From: Cephalotus follicularis
Lineage: Eukaryota > Streptophyta > Magnoliopsida > Oxalidales > Cephalotaceae
Assembly: GCA_001972305.1 (NCBI GenBank)
Contig: BDDD01001609.1
Span: 208,690-272,689, forward strand
Direction: 5' to 3'
Length of the DNA: 64,000 nucleotides
Part shown: positions 10,984-22,017 of the stretch, piece by piece
Numbering within the stretch: the stretch's first letter is position 1
How the letters are laid out: each line of letters begins with the position of its first letter
Notes under the pieces: generated by a model
Told to the model about the DNA's origin: nothing
The model's database searches: none
The model's input: the letters and a program-made list of their open reading frames with translations, nothing else
Position numbers and translations under genes: made by a program

Positions 10984-11889
10984 ACCTTATGTACTTGCAC
11001 AATGCAAAACATCAGAAGAGACTCCAGCACCAGTAACTCGACAATCCTTTTTTCAGTGTCCGGTCTTACCACACTGAAAACTAGCACCTTCAGCCGCTAA
11101 CTTCTTCAAATGATCTTTGGCAACACCCTCACTAGCTCCAAGCTTCCCCTTCTTCTTCTTTTGCTTCTTCTTACCCTTGCCTTTTGTGTTGACAAGCATG
11201 AGTACGCCCTTCCCTTTACAGGAAGACGAGGCACTGCCCTTTCCTTGGGCAGACCTAGAAGGAAGAAGTAGGGAGTGGGTCTTTGACTTTCCAGAGTCAA
11301 AATCAGCCTCAGCTGTCCTCAACATAGCAATCAGCTCAGATAGAGTTACCTCTATCTTGTTCATGTGAAAATTCACCAAGAACTGTGAGAACGACTTAGG
11401 AAGGGACGTCAAAATAAGATCTACATATAGATCATGGTCCATGACAAACCCTAATTGAGCCAGCTGCTCAATCATGTCTATCATTTTCAATCCATGCTCA
11501 TGGACTGAAGCTCCATCTTGCATCTCAGCTTTAAAGAGTTTGCGAGATAGATTGAACCTTTGAGTCCTAGACTCAGCTCCATACATCTCCTGGAGATGGA
11601 GTAGTATAGCAGACAAGGTCTCAATCTTTTCATTCTGATGCTGAAGCTCAGGTGTCATCCCAAGAAGGGCAAGACATCTAGCCTGCTCGTCATCCTCTAG
11701 CCACTTGGCTAGTCGCTCGCTCTCTTCGGGCGTCGGATCTTCACCCAGTGAAGGAGGCCCCCCAGTCATTACATAGGCCATTTTATTGGCCGTAAGAACG
11801 ATCTTGAGGTTGCGGTGCCAATCGTTGAAGTTGGGCCCCTCAAGTTTGTTTGTCTCTAAAATGCGGGACATAGCAGATTGAAAAGTCAT
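10984..11889 (-). pseudogene. Copia gag with damaged zinc knuckle
   Basis: A 278-residue frame starts MTFQSAMSRILETNKLEGPN. It shows the copia gag pattern: an N-terminal domain (NFNDWHRNLKIVL), a UBN2-like middle (TLSAILLHLQEMYGAES, FHMNKIEVTLSEL) and a Lys-rich tail (GKGKKKQKKKKGK). The CCHC knuckle reads SFQCGKTGH-stop-KKDC: the first Cys is Ser and the usual Trp codon is a TGA stop. Beyond the stop the frame runs into protease. Gag would form the virus-like particle. The start follows the leader and primer site at 12916-12926 in the usual order. Confidence 0.85.
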
Positions 11890-11919
11890 TTTATAGCAAC
11901 CTAGATAAGGAAATATTAA

Positions 11920-12915
11920 GTTGAGGCAGCATCTATTCCAATTTTAATATATGACAACCATAACACTTGGTCTTTAGTCCTTATGGTTCCTCCCACTATT
12001 CTAATCGTATCCCATACCCCCATATGGAATTTGAGAAGTCCAACTTCCTAGTGGGGATTGGAATCCATCGCAATCATATTATAGCCTCAGCTAGGACATG
12101 ACAAACTATAATATATCCAATGGGTAGGCTTTCTTGCAAATTTGTATCCAATACATAAACTAGGTCAATATCCTTTTCGGGCCATCCATTGTGCATAAGA
12201 TCTATATTATATCCAATATAATAAAACCCCAAATAAAACAAATGCCATAAATAATAACCAATTACTCAATTTGATTCAAGGATTGTTAATTGATCAAACT
12301 CCCACTAAATCAAGCAATGGTTTTTGATTTTCTAAGTGCCAAAATGTATAAAATCCAATTTTATTAAAAACAGTTTTTTGTTTTACAAAAACACGTCGAC
12401 GCTTATCTAAAAGCATCGACGTATTTTCTGGGAATACATGAACAAGATGTCGATGTTCATCCAGAACATCGACGCGTTTCCTGGAAATGATGAACGAGGC
12501 ATCGACGTCTTTCAATAACGTCGACGCGTTTCCTGGAAACATGAACAAGACATCGACGTCTATAAATAACGTCGACGTGTTTCCTGAAAACATGAATAAG
12601 ACATCGACGTCCATCAAGAACATCGACGTCTTTAACCCCCTGGGCTATTTCTGCATTTCGAAAAATGCAGGAGACAATGGTTTAGACTTTGGCATTCCAT
12701 TCTGGCAATCCAAAATGCACTATACATGTTCCAAACACAACTCTAAACACATTAAAACAACATTCCCAGGACAAAAACACAATGAAATCCAATTTCATGC
12801 AATTTTCACTAAGGCACTTTGAAAATCTAGTTTGATCATCAAACACATCCATGAATTAAACCATTAATCAGTACATCATCTAAAGCATAAATTCAATCAA
12901 GGATGATGTGGGACT
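11920..12915 (-). other. Copia 5' leader between primer site and gag
   Basis: This is non-coding, about 1 kb. The gag-proximal half (11930-12260) resembles 33540-33920, the leader of another copia element. A dense palindrome cluster lies at 12390-12632 (separate entry). Confidence 0.6.
12390..12632. repeat. TCGA-core palindrome cluster in copia leader
   Basis: Eleven or so units, among them ACACGTCGACGCTTATC, AGCATCGACGTATTTTC, GCATCGACGTCTTTC, AACGTCGACGCGTTTCC, GACATCGACGTCTAT, AACGTCGACGTGTTTCC and AACATCGACGTCTTTA. They alternate with GGAAACATGAACAAG-like spacers. The block is outside the LTR but would be in the 5' untranslated RNA. Confidence 0.8.
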
Positions 12916-12926
12916 CTCTGATACCA
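12916..12926 (-). other. Primer binding site (initiator tRNA-Met type)
   Basis: The minus strand reads TGGTATCAGAG one base from the LTR end, complementary to the 3' end of plant initiator tRNA-Met. Confidence 0.85.
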
Positions 12927-12927
12927 C

Positions 12928-14531
12928 TGATGGAAACGGATAAACCGAATCCGGAGCCGTAAATGGACTATGGTGTGTACGGTGTAGAACAAAACAAAAA
13001 TATACAATCATGGTAGCGGAAGAACACCCAATAAAACAAAACCAGTCCATTATGGCACGTCCACATACCACATGGATCACCGCAACATCAACAAAATTGA
13101 ATTGGTGTCACCATAGTAAACAATGGTGACACACAAGCATGGCAAGAAGAGAAGGACCAAGAGATATGCCAGCGGATGAAGGCTCCTTCTTTCTTTGCCG
13201 CTACACGCTTGAGTAGATTCCCTCTTTGATGTTCTCCAAGTCTTTGGAACAACAAGCAATCCAAGCAGCAATAACAAAGTGCATGAAGTTTCTCTCTCTC
13301 ACTTAGCTTACAAAAATAAATTGATATTGACCAATGAAGTCAATGATCAATCCACCCTAGATAAGCTCTTGCTTGGTGTATCACAGATGAAAGGAACACA
13401 CACAATCTACAGAGTGAAATCCGAGCTCTCTTGCCCAGCAAAAACACAACTTTTTCACTTCTTTTTCCCTTTTTTCATTTTTTGCAGAAAATGCCTATTA
13501 CTAGCCTCTGCTTTCTCTCTCCCACTCTCCCATTTACTTAAGATCATGGTCCTCACTCCTAAGGAGTCTGTAGCGATGATCCCCATGTTCCCATAACATG
13601 CAAGAACAGGAGATGGATGCTGGATATGAGAGAGAAAATGTGCCCACGAAGTGAGCTCGTGCACAGGTTGCACGTTCTGCTCAAAGACGTCGATGCCTTC
13701 CAAAAGACATCGACGTCCATGCAATGTGGCACTAAAAACATCGATACTTTCTAAATGACATCAACGTCTTTAAAAACGTTAAGCATCGACGTCTTTCTAA
13801 AAGACATCGACGTCTTTGTCTGGCTAGTGAAACATTAAGAGTCTAATATTGGTTAAGAAAGATCAAACATATGTGTTTCCACAAAATAAAAAATCCACAT
13901 AACCGATATTTGACACCAAGACTTAATATGTCTAACATATTAAAGATCTAATCATTATAAGGCAGGGACCCTTTAAAATCTTGGTTAAAACAAGAGGTGT
14001 TCATAAATTACCGAAATACCCCTTGGGTCCGGTTTAGCCATTCTAAATGGTCCTTGACCAATTTAAATGCTATTAGAATAATATCCAAATATTGCGACTA
14101 TCCAAATAGTGTCTCCTACGCGGGTCCTGTTCAGTGTACACGCTCCCAGCGCGCACCCCGTATTTGCCCTAGTGTCTAACACAGATGGTAGTGAGAGAAT
14201 CCATCCTCCAATTCCATGAGCAGGCAATATACGCGCAAGTGTATCCGGTTCACTAATGCCCACAAAGTGAACCTATGACTTGGAACTAATTTGACATATG
14301 GAATAAGGTAACCAGTCTCACAGCCTCCATGCCAGGGATCCAACCTTATGTCAGGGCATCACTAGTATAAGTAGGTAATTAAAAAACTACTTCAATTATG
14401 TGATAAAATACAAGTGATATAGCCATAACAAATTTAGCACGCATCATATATAAGGAATACGATTGTTTCATACAATATTAGATATAAAATGACAGTCCAT
14501 CCAATGGCTTATCGGGTCACTATATCTAACA
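12928..14531 (-). repeat. 5' LTR of copia 8718-14531
   Basis: A 1.6 kb LTR ending at the TSD CTAAC. Its outer 440 bp resembles the outer end of the LTRs at 24472-25408 and 28586-31084: GTGAACCTATGACTTGGAAC, GGCATCACTAGTATAAGTAG and the ATATCTAACA terminus. A palindrome cluster lies at 13684-13820. Confidence 0.85.
13684..13820. repeat. TCGA-core palindrome cluster in copia 5' LTR
   Basis: Counterpart of 9475-9612. Units include AAAGACGTCGATGCCTTCC, AAAGACATCGACGTCCATG, AAAACATCGATACTTTC, AGCATCGACGTCTTTC and AAAGACATCGACGTCTTTG. Confidence 0.8.
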
Positions 14532-15486
14532 CTAACGATCATTACTGTACCGCTTACTGCACTGTTTACTATGACTATTCACTGTTTACTCTGTGAATTT
14601 ACTGTGTTTGTGCTTGAGTCACTAGTTGCGTGGCGGGGACTACCAGAGTTGGCTAGTGGTAGGGTTGACCAAGGGGCCAGGTGTTGGCTGGGTAACTCAC
14701 TGTACTGTACCGTTGTCTTGCTTGGTTTCCTGGAGAAGGGATCTAAGTGGGGGTGTAACGTGGGGCGAGGAGTTGGCGGCGTTGCACATACTGCCTGCCT
14801 GTTTGTTAGTCCCTTTGTGGGCTTACTGTACCGCCTGCTAGTCCTTCTCAGACATTACTGTGCCTGTTGATGTATCCCTGGCCGGGTTACTACTGTACTG
14901 TATTGCATACATATATTTTCATATATATGTCCCTACTATTATTTTACTCTACTGCTAACTTATATATATTTATATATATATATATATAAACTGGTATTTT
15001 CTACTGCACTGCATCATCTACGCATACATTTCATGACATGCATGTAATGTTGATCCCAAACTACTTTTATGACTTAGCCGAGTGAGGACAATGGCTAACC
15101 CCCTACTTTACAGATTGATGCAGTTAACCAGCTTGGGAATCAACATGGATGAAGTACAAATTTTTAATAATGTTTTACCAGGGGTTATGTCCCCTTTGGG
15201 TGTTGTGTACTGTATTTTTCAGTTTCTAGACTTTTGATGTTATTGGATAATGTATTATGGATCACGCTCCATTTTGTGGGCTTTTAATTATGACAGACTT
15301 GTATTGGGTAGCGTGCAGTATGGGATGCACGTTACGTGTTTTTTCAGCTTATGAGTTTAATGCTTCTGCAACTGACATCTTGTTTGAAAAGTTTAAATTT
15401 TACGGTTTTTGCATGAGCTGAATCTCAATGTTAATTGCCTTTACACCCTTTATGTGTGTTTATCGAAAGCGGGGTGTGACATTGTG

Positions 15487-15900
15487 TTATTGAGATTAAT
15501 GATCGTTGTTTGTTAGCCGATCTTATTATTCTTCCTATGGATAGCCTAGATGTGATTCTGGGCATGGATTACTTGTCTACTAGCTTTGCTAAGGTGGATT
15601 GTCATCGAAAGGTAGTGGTTTTCAGTCCTTGGGACGACCACCTTTTCGATTCCTTGGCACCTTAGAGCCATTGTTTGTTCCGATGATCTCGGCTTCGCAT
15701 GCGGACAGATTGTTACGACAGGGATGCCAGGGGTTTCTGGCACATTTACTCGATACAGATAGATGGCGACCAAAAATGGAAGATGTACCCGTGGTTTGTG
15801 AGTTTGGAGATGTTTTTCCTCGGGACTTGACTTCACTACCACCGGACAGAGAGATAGAATTTGTAATCGACCTGATACCAGGAACTACACCGATTTCCTG
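15487..15900 (+). pseudogene. Tekay-like protease C-terminus and linker to RT
   Basis: The frame resumes after the LTR insertion: VIEINDRCLLADLIILPM, then LDVILGMDYLS (the conserved D-V-I-L-G-M-D-W-L block near the protease end). A stop after DSLAP and a frame change follow. The linker has VVCEFGDVFPRDLTSLPPDR and [13 protein letters not shown], the standard lead-in to gypsy RT, ending at a TGA. Confidence 0.75.
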
Positions 15901-17219
15901 AGCACCGTACCAAAATGGCACCGTTAGAATTGAAAGAGTTAAAGATACAGTTACAGAATCTTCTAGACAAAGGTTTTATAAGACCTAGTGCTTCACCCTG
16001 AGGAGCACCTATTCTTTTTGTCAAGAAGAAAGATGGATCGCTTTGTATGTGTATTAACTATCGACAGCTCAATAAAGTTACAGTGAAGAATAAGTACCCT
16101 CTACCATATATTGATGTGCTGTTCGACCAGCTTGGAGGAGCGACAGTGTTTTCTAAGCTTGACTTGAGATCGGGCTACCACTAGCTGAAAGTTAGACTGG
16201 AGGATATTCTGAAGACTGCTGTTAGATCAATATATGGCCATTATGAGTTTCTAGTTATGCCTTTTGGTGTGACTAATGCTCTCGCAGCTTTCATGGACCT
16301 GATGAACCAAGTGTTAAGACAGTATTTGGATCAGTTTATTGTGGTCTTCATTGACGACCTCTTGGTCTATTCCAGGACCAATGAGGAGCATGCCCAGCAC
16401 CTTTACATTGTATTGTAGAGATTGAGGGATCATCGATTGTATGCCAAATTCAACAAGTGCGAAATTTGGTTACCGAAGGTTGCCTTTCTTGGGCATATTG
16501 TTTCTGGTGACGGTTTATTAGTGGATCCATCGAAAGTAGAGGCAGTGAGAGATTGGAAGCGACCGACGAATGGTTTCGAAGTTCGCAGCTTCTTGGGTGT
16601 AGCAGAGTATTATCGTCGGTTTGTTGAGGGATTTTCTTGAATTGCTACACCATTGACCAAATTGACACTGAAGAACGCTACCTTTGAATGGAATAGTGAT
16701 TGTGAAAGAAGTTTTCAAGAGTTGAAAGATAGATTGTTTTCCTCTCCTGTTATAGCCTTACCAGACGGGAATGAAGACTTTGTTGTATACATCGATGCTT
16801 CTGGAAAGGGGCTTGGTTGCTTTCTTATGCAATATGGCAAAGTGATAGCTTATGCATCGAGAAAGATCAAACCACATGAAGAAAACTACCCAGTGCACGA
16901 CTTCGTTTTTGGCGGCCATTGTCTTTGCTCTTGGAAAAATGGTGCCACTATCTTTATGGGACCAAGTTCACGGTTTTTACCGACCATAAGAGTTTGAGAT
17001 ATCTCTTTTCACAGAAGGAATTGAACATGGGACAGAGAAGGTGGTTTGAACTTCTTAATGATTATGATTGTGACATCGAATATCATCCGGGAAAAGTAAA
17101 TGTTGTTGCAGATACATTGAGTCACAAGCTGTCTTGTATGACTCTTTCTCATATACAGGCACGACCTGCATTGCTTGACCAGGTTAGAGATGCTCAAAGA
17201 GTAGACATGGAATTGTAAA
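15901..17219 (+). pseudogene. Tekay-like reverse transcriptase and RNase H, broken
   Basis: RT copies the element's RNA to DNA and RNase H removes the template. RT motifs appear in order: [40 protein letters not shown], then LDLRSGYH followed by a stop. Next come [16 protein letters not shown] and the catalytic [11 protein letters not shown] (F-I-D-D variant of YxDD). [17 protein letters not shown] and [11 protein letters not shown] follow, then a stop. RNase H begins [20 protein letters not shown] and reaches [18 protein letters not shown] frameshift near 16915 breaks it, and the rest is in another frame ([14 protein letters not shown]). At least four in-frame stops are visible. Confidence 0.85.
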
Positions 17220-18532
17220 AAGCGGCTACTGTTGTTGATGGGGGTTTAAAACCTGATTTCTCTCTATATATAGATGGGTTATTGAGATACAGGAATATGA
17301 TTTACATTCCAACCAATAGCGAGTTGAAGGAGGAGCTTCTTTCTCAAGCTCATAAATCTCGTCTCTCTATCCATCTGGGGAGTACGAAGATGTATCATGA
17401 CCTGAAACTTAACTATTGGTGGTTTGGCATGAAAAGAGAGATTGCAGAGTTCGTACGGAGATGCCTTACTTATCAGCAAGTTAAGGTAGAGCACCAGAGA
17501 CCGGCAGGTTTACTTCAGTCTCTACTCATCCCAGAGTGGAAATGGGAGCACATCACCATGGTTTTCATGTCTGTTTTACCTCTGACACACGACATAAATG
17601 ATGCTACATGGGTTATGGTCGATCGACTTACGAAGTCGGTCCATTTTCTACCGATTTGGATGACTTATTCTAGAGAATTGTTGTCCAAGTTGTTCATGAA
17701 AGAGATTGCTAAAGCACATGGAGCTCCTGTTAGCATTGTTTCATACCGAGACTTTTGCTTCACTTCCGAGTTTTAGAGGAAGTTACAGGCAGCTATGGTA
17801 CAGAATTGAGTTTCAGCACTGCTTTTCATCCCCAAACGAATGGTTTGTTCGAAAGGACCCTTCAGACATTGGAGGACATGCTTCGAGCATGTGCTCTCAA
17901 CTTTGGAGGTAATTAGGCTGACTTCTTGTATTCGATTGAGTTCTCGTATAACAATAGTTATCACGAGAGCATACAGATGGCTCCTTATGATGCCCATTAT
18001 GGTAGGAAGTGCCGATCGCCAGTTTGTTGGTGAGAGGAGCATTCTGGGACCAGAGATAGTACAGATTACCTCAGAGAAAGTGAAATTGATTAAAGACCGA
18101 TTGATTGTGGCACAGAGTAGACAGAAAAGCTATGCGGATGTTCACCGCAGAGGCTTGGAACTCAGTGTTGGTGACCATGTTTTCCTCAAAGTGTCACCCA
18201 CTAAAGGAGTAATGAGATTTGGGAAGAAAGGTAAGCTTTCTCCTCGATTTTTTTTGGACCTTTTGAGGTATTAGATCGGATTGTCCGACTTGCTTATAGG
18301 CTTGCTTGGCCTCCAGCTTTGTCGGGAGTGCATGAGGTGTTCCATGTCTCTCCGTTGAGGAGATATGTTTGAGACTCCTATACAGATTGTTGACCGACAT
18401 ATCAGAGTATTGAGGAAAAAGAACATTCTTTTGGTTAGTGTTCTATGGCAGTATCATGGTTCAGTGGAGCGCACCTGGGAGCGTGAGGACGATATGAGAG
18501 AGAGATATTCCTTCCTGTTTGATTGATGGATC
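17220..18532 (+). pseudogene. Tekay-like integrase and chromodomain with lost catalytic residues
   Basis: Integrase inserts the DNA copy into the genome. The N-terminal zinc domain is recognisable (HKSRLSIHLGSTKMYHD, YWWFGMKREIAEFVRRC), but its second Cys is Tyr (CLTYQQ). In the core the first catalytic Asp is Val (ITMVFMSVLP for TMDFI). The second is Tyr (IVSYRDFCFTSEF for DRG/DRD). A stop follows at 17774. Later pieces include the C-terminal DHVFLKVSPTKGVMRFGKKG block. A chromodomain-like tail near 18385-18527 has VDRHIRVLRKKNILLVSVLW, then WEREDDMRERY. Chromodomains in this lineage are thought to guide insertion into heterochromatin. Confidence 0.82.
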
Positions 18533-18579
18533 GACTGACTGTTGAATCTGGGGACCATATTGTTTTAAGGAGGGGAGAA

Positions 18580-21079
18580 TGTGACGACCCGAATTCCCTT
18601 TTTGTACTGTTCAGGTATACTTTGCATCATATTGTACTGTATTGAATTGTATTGAACCATATTGCACTGTATTGAAGTGAGGTATTCCCATACCTATTGG
18701 TTATTGTATTGATTGTATGCATGTATAGTCGAGATTTTGGGCTGAGTTTCAGAGAATTGGCCTGATCGACTATATAAGTCAATCCTTAACCCATTTTCTC
18801 ACATTCCTCATTGCTTCTCTCTCTCTTTCTCTCTCTCACAGCCGGCAGCCTCCCTTTCCCTCTTGCAGTTCCAGATTTGCTGCTCCAACGGCGCATAACG
18901 ATTGCAAGTCTCTTTCTTGCGGATTGAACAACATAGCAGCTGATTCTTGGGGATTTTCAGTCCATTAATTGATTAGAAACTCAACTGTTGAAGCTTCGGT
19001 TATAGGTAGGACTTCTCTACTTGTATTGCCTATTGCTTAATTGCATGATTGATTGAATTGTATGATTGATTGAATGATTGTATTGTATAGAATTGAAAAA
19101 CTAGAATTTTCATTGATATCCTCGATCTAACTGATCTAGAAGGACTAAATTGAAATTAGAAGGTTGTAACAAGTTTTACTAACCTTAAAGGATTGATTTT
19201 AACCCTTAGTTTTCAAAGAATGGCTTTAAATTGGATTTTGACTTGAGATTGACCATTTTTTCTGCACAAAAATCGAGCCTGCCCAACAAAGACATCGACC
19301 CCAGCCCATGGACCTCGATGTCTTTCGCTTTAGAATGCTGTATCATTGATTCCGCAACAAAGACATTGACGTCTTTCAAAGACATCAACGTCTTTGCCTT
19401 GAGATGTTTTCTCCTCAGGAAAGACATCGATCCTGAACATCGATGCGCATTCCCAGGCTACTTTTATTGAATCGCGTCGACGTCTTTGTTCAAAGACATC
19501 GACGTCATTTGGCCAGATCTCTATACAAATAGAGAAATACATCGATGTCTTTCAAAGACGTCGATGTCCTTCTACAATTTTAAAGGAATGCCCTAATAAG
19601 CATCGATATCTTTGGCCAAGGGCATCGACGCCTTTCGGGCTAAATGGAACTTTTAACTGTTTTAAAGCTTTGTTTCAACTCTTTTTCACATTGCCGCTTG
19701 ATCGGAACCTCACTTGAGGTATTCAAGTGTTTGAAACACAGTTTTCCATGGTTTCAAAAGATTGAATTGATAAATTGATAGGGTGATAGCTTGAGCCATA
19801 GGCGACGATCCAGTGACTTTCACCAACCGGATATATACTTCTCCTTATCTCCTTGCTTCGATTGTCACCATTTATTGGCTACTAAGCGGTTGATTGATTG
19901 ATTGAGCCATAAGTGTTGTAAGTCTAAGTTCAGAACGTTGGACGCTCATTCCCATTTCTCCATTAGACATCACCACTTATCGGTATTTGTACTGACAAAT
20001 TGATTGATTGTATTGTATGAATCCTATAGAGTGACCTTATGATTCGTATCGGCATATTAGGTCATCGGCTCTATCCACCTATTTCGTTGATCGTCTCATT
20101 TATTGTATTGATTGCTCCCTTACAGTCGAATTTACTGATTGATGCTCCTGGAGGGTTGTAGCTCCCTAACGGTTTAGTAGCTCCCCCATGGCTGTAGCAC
20201 ATCGGTATTGTTACTGACTGATGATTGATGCTCTCGGAGGGTTGTATCTCCCTAACGGTTTAGTAGCTCCCCCATGGTTGTAGCTCATCGATACTGTATT
20301 GACCCAGCCATAGGCTGGAAGGCCTATGAGTCTCAAACCTGATCAGTTTGAGACAAATGGGTAGATCTGCCACCCTTTTCGAAGGACTACCTTCCGTGTG
20401 ATTGATCATTGCTACTGATTGACATTGCACTGACCCGAGGTCGTATGCTCTATAGGATATGATTGTTTGATTGGGTGTTTGATACACCACCATTGAGTGT
20501 CTGCCATTGATTGATTGTTATAGATCCTATCAGTATGCTCTGTTATGGGCCAGTGTCATATGGATAGTCAGATCGCCAATTGTATTAATGCATTTTTCAT
20601 ATCATGCATCAATATTGTACACCGCACATTGATATTGTATAGATTGTCACCGATATTTCACATTGTACATGCATACATGCTGCATGGGGTTTCTGCTTAG
20701 CCTTTTGGCTAACCCCATCCTTCGGGGTGGGGTTGTGTTGTACTTTTGTGTGCGGCATAGGTAGGGCAGCAGCTAGCAGCGGATAGACGGATTGAAGATT
20801 CGGTGCGACCGCATGACCCTTTGAAGTGACAGAGCTTGGATTGTAGGTTGTACCGATGAGACTCATGATGAGTAATGTTTTGTAATGAAATGACTGGCAT
20901 AGTATTGTAACAGAATTTGTATTGTATGGTATTGCATGGATGAATTATTGCATTGTATCTTCCGCATATTATAAAGTTTTAAGTTTTTCGCATTTTTATA
21001 TTGCTAGTCTCGACCATCGTATTGTTTATTGGATTGAGAGTAATGCCACATGTCCGTCCTCCGGGCATGGGGTGTTACA
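18580..21079 (+). repeat. 3' LTR of the Tekay-like element 3417-21079
   Basis: 2500 bp, starting TGTGACGACCCGAATTCCC right after the polypurine tract AAGGAGGGGAGAA and ending GTGTTACA. The TATA box is at 18771-18778. The palindrome cluster at 19270-19645 has two more units than the 5' LTR. Confidence 0.88.
19270..19645. repeat. TCGA-core palindrome cluster, AAAGACATCGACGTCTTT type (3' LTR)
   Basis: It matches 4095-4420 but has extra units near 19376-19395 and 19545-19565 (TCTTTCAAAGACATCAACG and TCTTTCAAAGACGTCGATG). The unit number therefore changed after the LTRs were made identical by insertion. Confidence 0.8.
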
Positions 21080-21817
21080 GTTGCTAGACGTCCCCTCAAC
21101 ATGGAGGTGGGGATGGAGGATTCTGCTGCCGGGAACCCCAACGTCGCGGCCACAGAGGCCGGGGTCCAAGCCTTTAGGGATGACTTTGGAAAAACAACGA
21201 TGGATTTAAAGAGACTGGCGGAGCTAGTTAGAGAATACCCCATCCTCGGCAGCTTGGACCTGGAGATCCCCTCCTATTCCAGGACGGCCACAGAGAGTAA
21301 GTCGGGCTACTTTGTGCTGTTCCAAGATGCGCTAGTGCACGAGTTGTGGCTTCCCCTGGCTCCCTTTTCTAAGGCCGTCCTTGAGCATTACCAAATCCAT
21401 CCCTCAATGCTCCAAGCGCAGTCCTGGGGATTTATTATTGGATTTCTAGCGAGGTTCCTGGAGTGCGGGGTGATTGCCATGGTGAACCTGTTCAACGAAT
21501 TCCATCTCCTAAATGCCTCCCCCACCAAACGTGGCTATTACTTCAAAGCCCGTGCAAAGATTGTCAGGCTACTGGCCAAGAACACCAGTAGAGTCAAACA
21601 TTGGAGGGAGAAATATTTCATGATCAAGAACCTCCCAGACTTTGTCCCTTGCCCCTAGAGTGACTCCCTGGACACGGTAGGCCTGAACCAGAGAACTACA
21701 TTGTCCGCGGCTGAGAAAACTGACCTGGGGAAGCTTCTGGTCCTTGCTTCTGAGGAAGTGGTAATCGTGGTCTCTGAGAGCCACTTGCAATGGGCTAAGC
21801 ATGATCCCAGGGCGTAG
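21080..21817 (+). pseudogene. Tat antisense extra ORF, Transposase_28-like domain
   Basis: It continues the frame begun at 3337. After an acidic segment it shows the pattern of the putative gypsy-type transposon domain (Pfam Transposase_28): GYFVLFQDALVHELWLPLAP, FSKAVLEHYQIHPSMLQAQ, WGFIIGFLARFLECGV and RGYYFKARAKIVRLL, closing with KHWREKYFMIKNLPDF. A TAG at 21656 interrupts. The frame stays coding-like beyond it (LDTVGLNQRTTLSAAEKTD, LGKLLVLASEEVVIVV) to a TAG at 21815. Such ORFs lie antisense beside integrase in Tat elements. Their biochemical role is unknown and the Pfam name does not prove transposase activity. A possible intron runs from about 21885 to 22017. Confidence 0.75.
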
Positions 21818-22017
21818 GGCCAACCCTGGTCCAACTGTGGGGATCCCCTTGGAGATTGAGAGAGAGGGGGACCAAGATATCTGAGGTGAACTTGCATCCT
21901 CGGGTACCGTTGAAGGGGAGAGTCGTACTTTGCTTTCCTCTGGAGTCTTGTATTAATTTTTACTTTCTTATCTGTTCTTGATGTGTCACTAACTATTTCC
22001 TTATGATTTCCTGCAGA

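Larger units (their letters stand above)
8718..14531 (-). mobile_element. Ty1/copia element, deletion derivative (nested level 4)
   Basis: It starts TGATGGAAACGGATAAACCG and ends ATATCTAACA. Perfect TSDs CTAAC flank it (8713-8717 and 14532-14536). The 5' LTR (minus strand) is 12928-14531, with primer site TGGTATCAGAG at 12916-12926. The 3' LTR portion is 8718-9914. Gag, protease and part of integrase remain. The integrase end, RT, RNase H and the start of the 3' LTR (about 440 bp) are absent, so it cannot move alone. Confidence 0.87.
7023..15481 (+). mobile_element. Solo gypsy LTR (about 2.64 kb) split by a copia element (nested level 3)
   Basis: It starts TGTAATGTCTGGGATTTTCA and ends AAGCGGGGTGTGACA. 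Perfect 5-bp TSDs TTGTG flank it (7018-7022 and 15482-15486). Its two parts, 7023-8717 and 14537-15481, together match one complete LTR of the gypsy element 43462-53525 (in reverse there). They share the start of both ends, a GAAATTAATAAAATGATGGATTT-like block, ATGGCTAACCCCCTACTTTA and other landmarks. There is no internal region, so it is a solo LTR left by LTR-LTR recombination. A promoter-like CTAAAAACACC lies near 7700. Confidence 0.85.
3417..21079 (+). mobile_element. Tekay-like Ty3/gypsy chromovirus with two LTRs (nested level 2)
   Basis: Two 2.5 kb direct LTRs bound the element: 3417 to about 5876, and 18580-21079. Both start TGTGAYGACCCGAATTCCC; the 3' copy ends GTGTTACA. The TSD is gttgt at 3412-3416 and gttgc at 21080-21084, one mismatch. 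A polypurine tract (AAGGAGGGGAGAA) immediately precedes the 3' LTR. Between the LTRs lie degenerate gag, protease, RT, RNase H, integrase and chromodomain reading frames on the plus strand. A further insertion (7023-15481) splits protease. Many stops and lost catalytic residues show that it is old. Confidence 0.88.
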
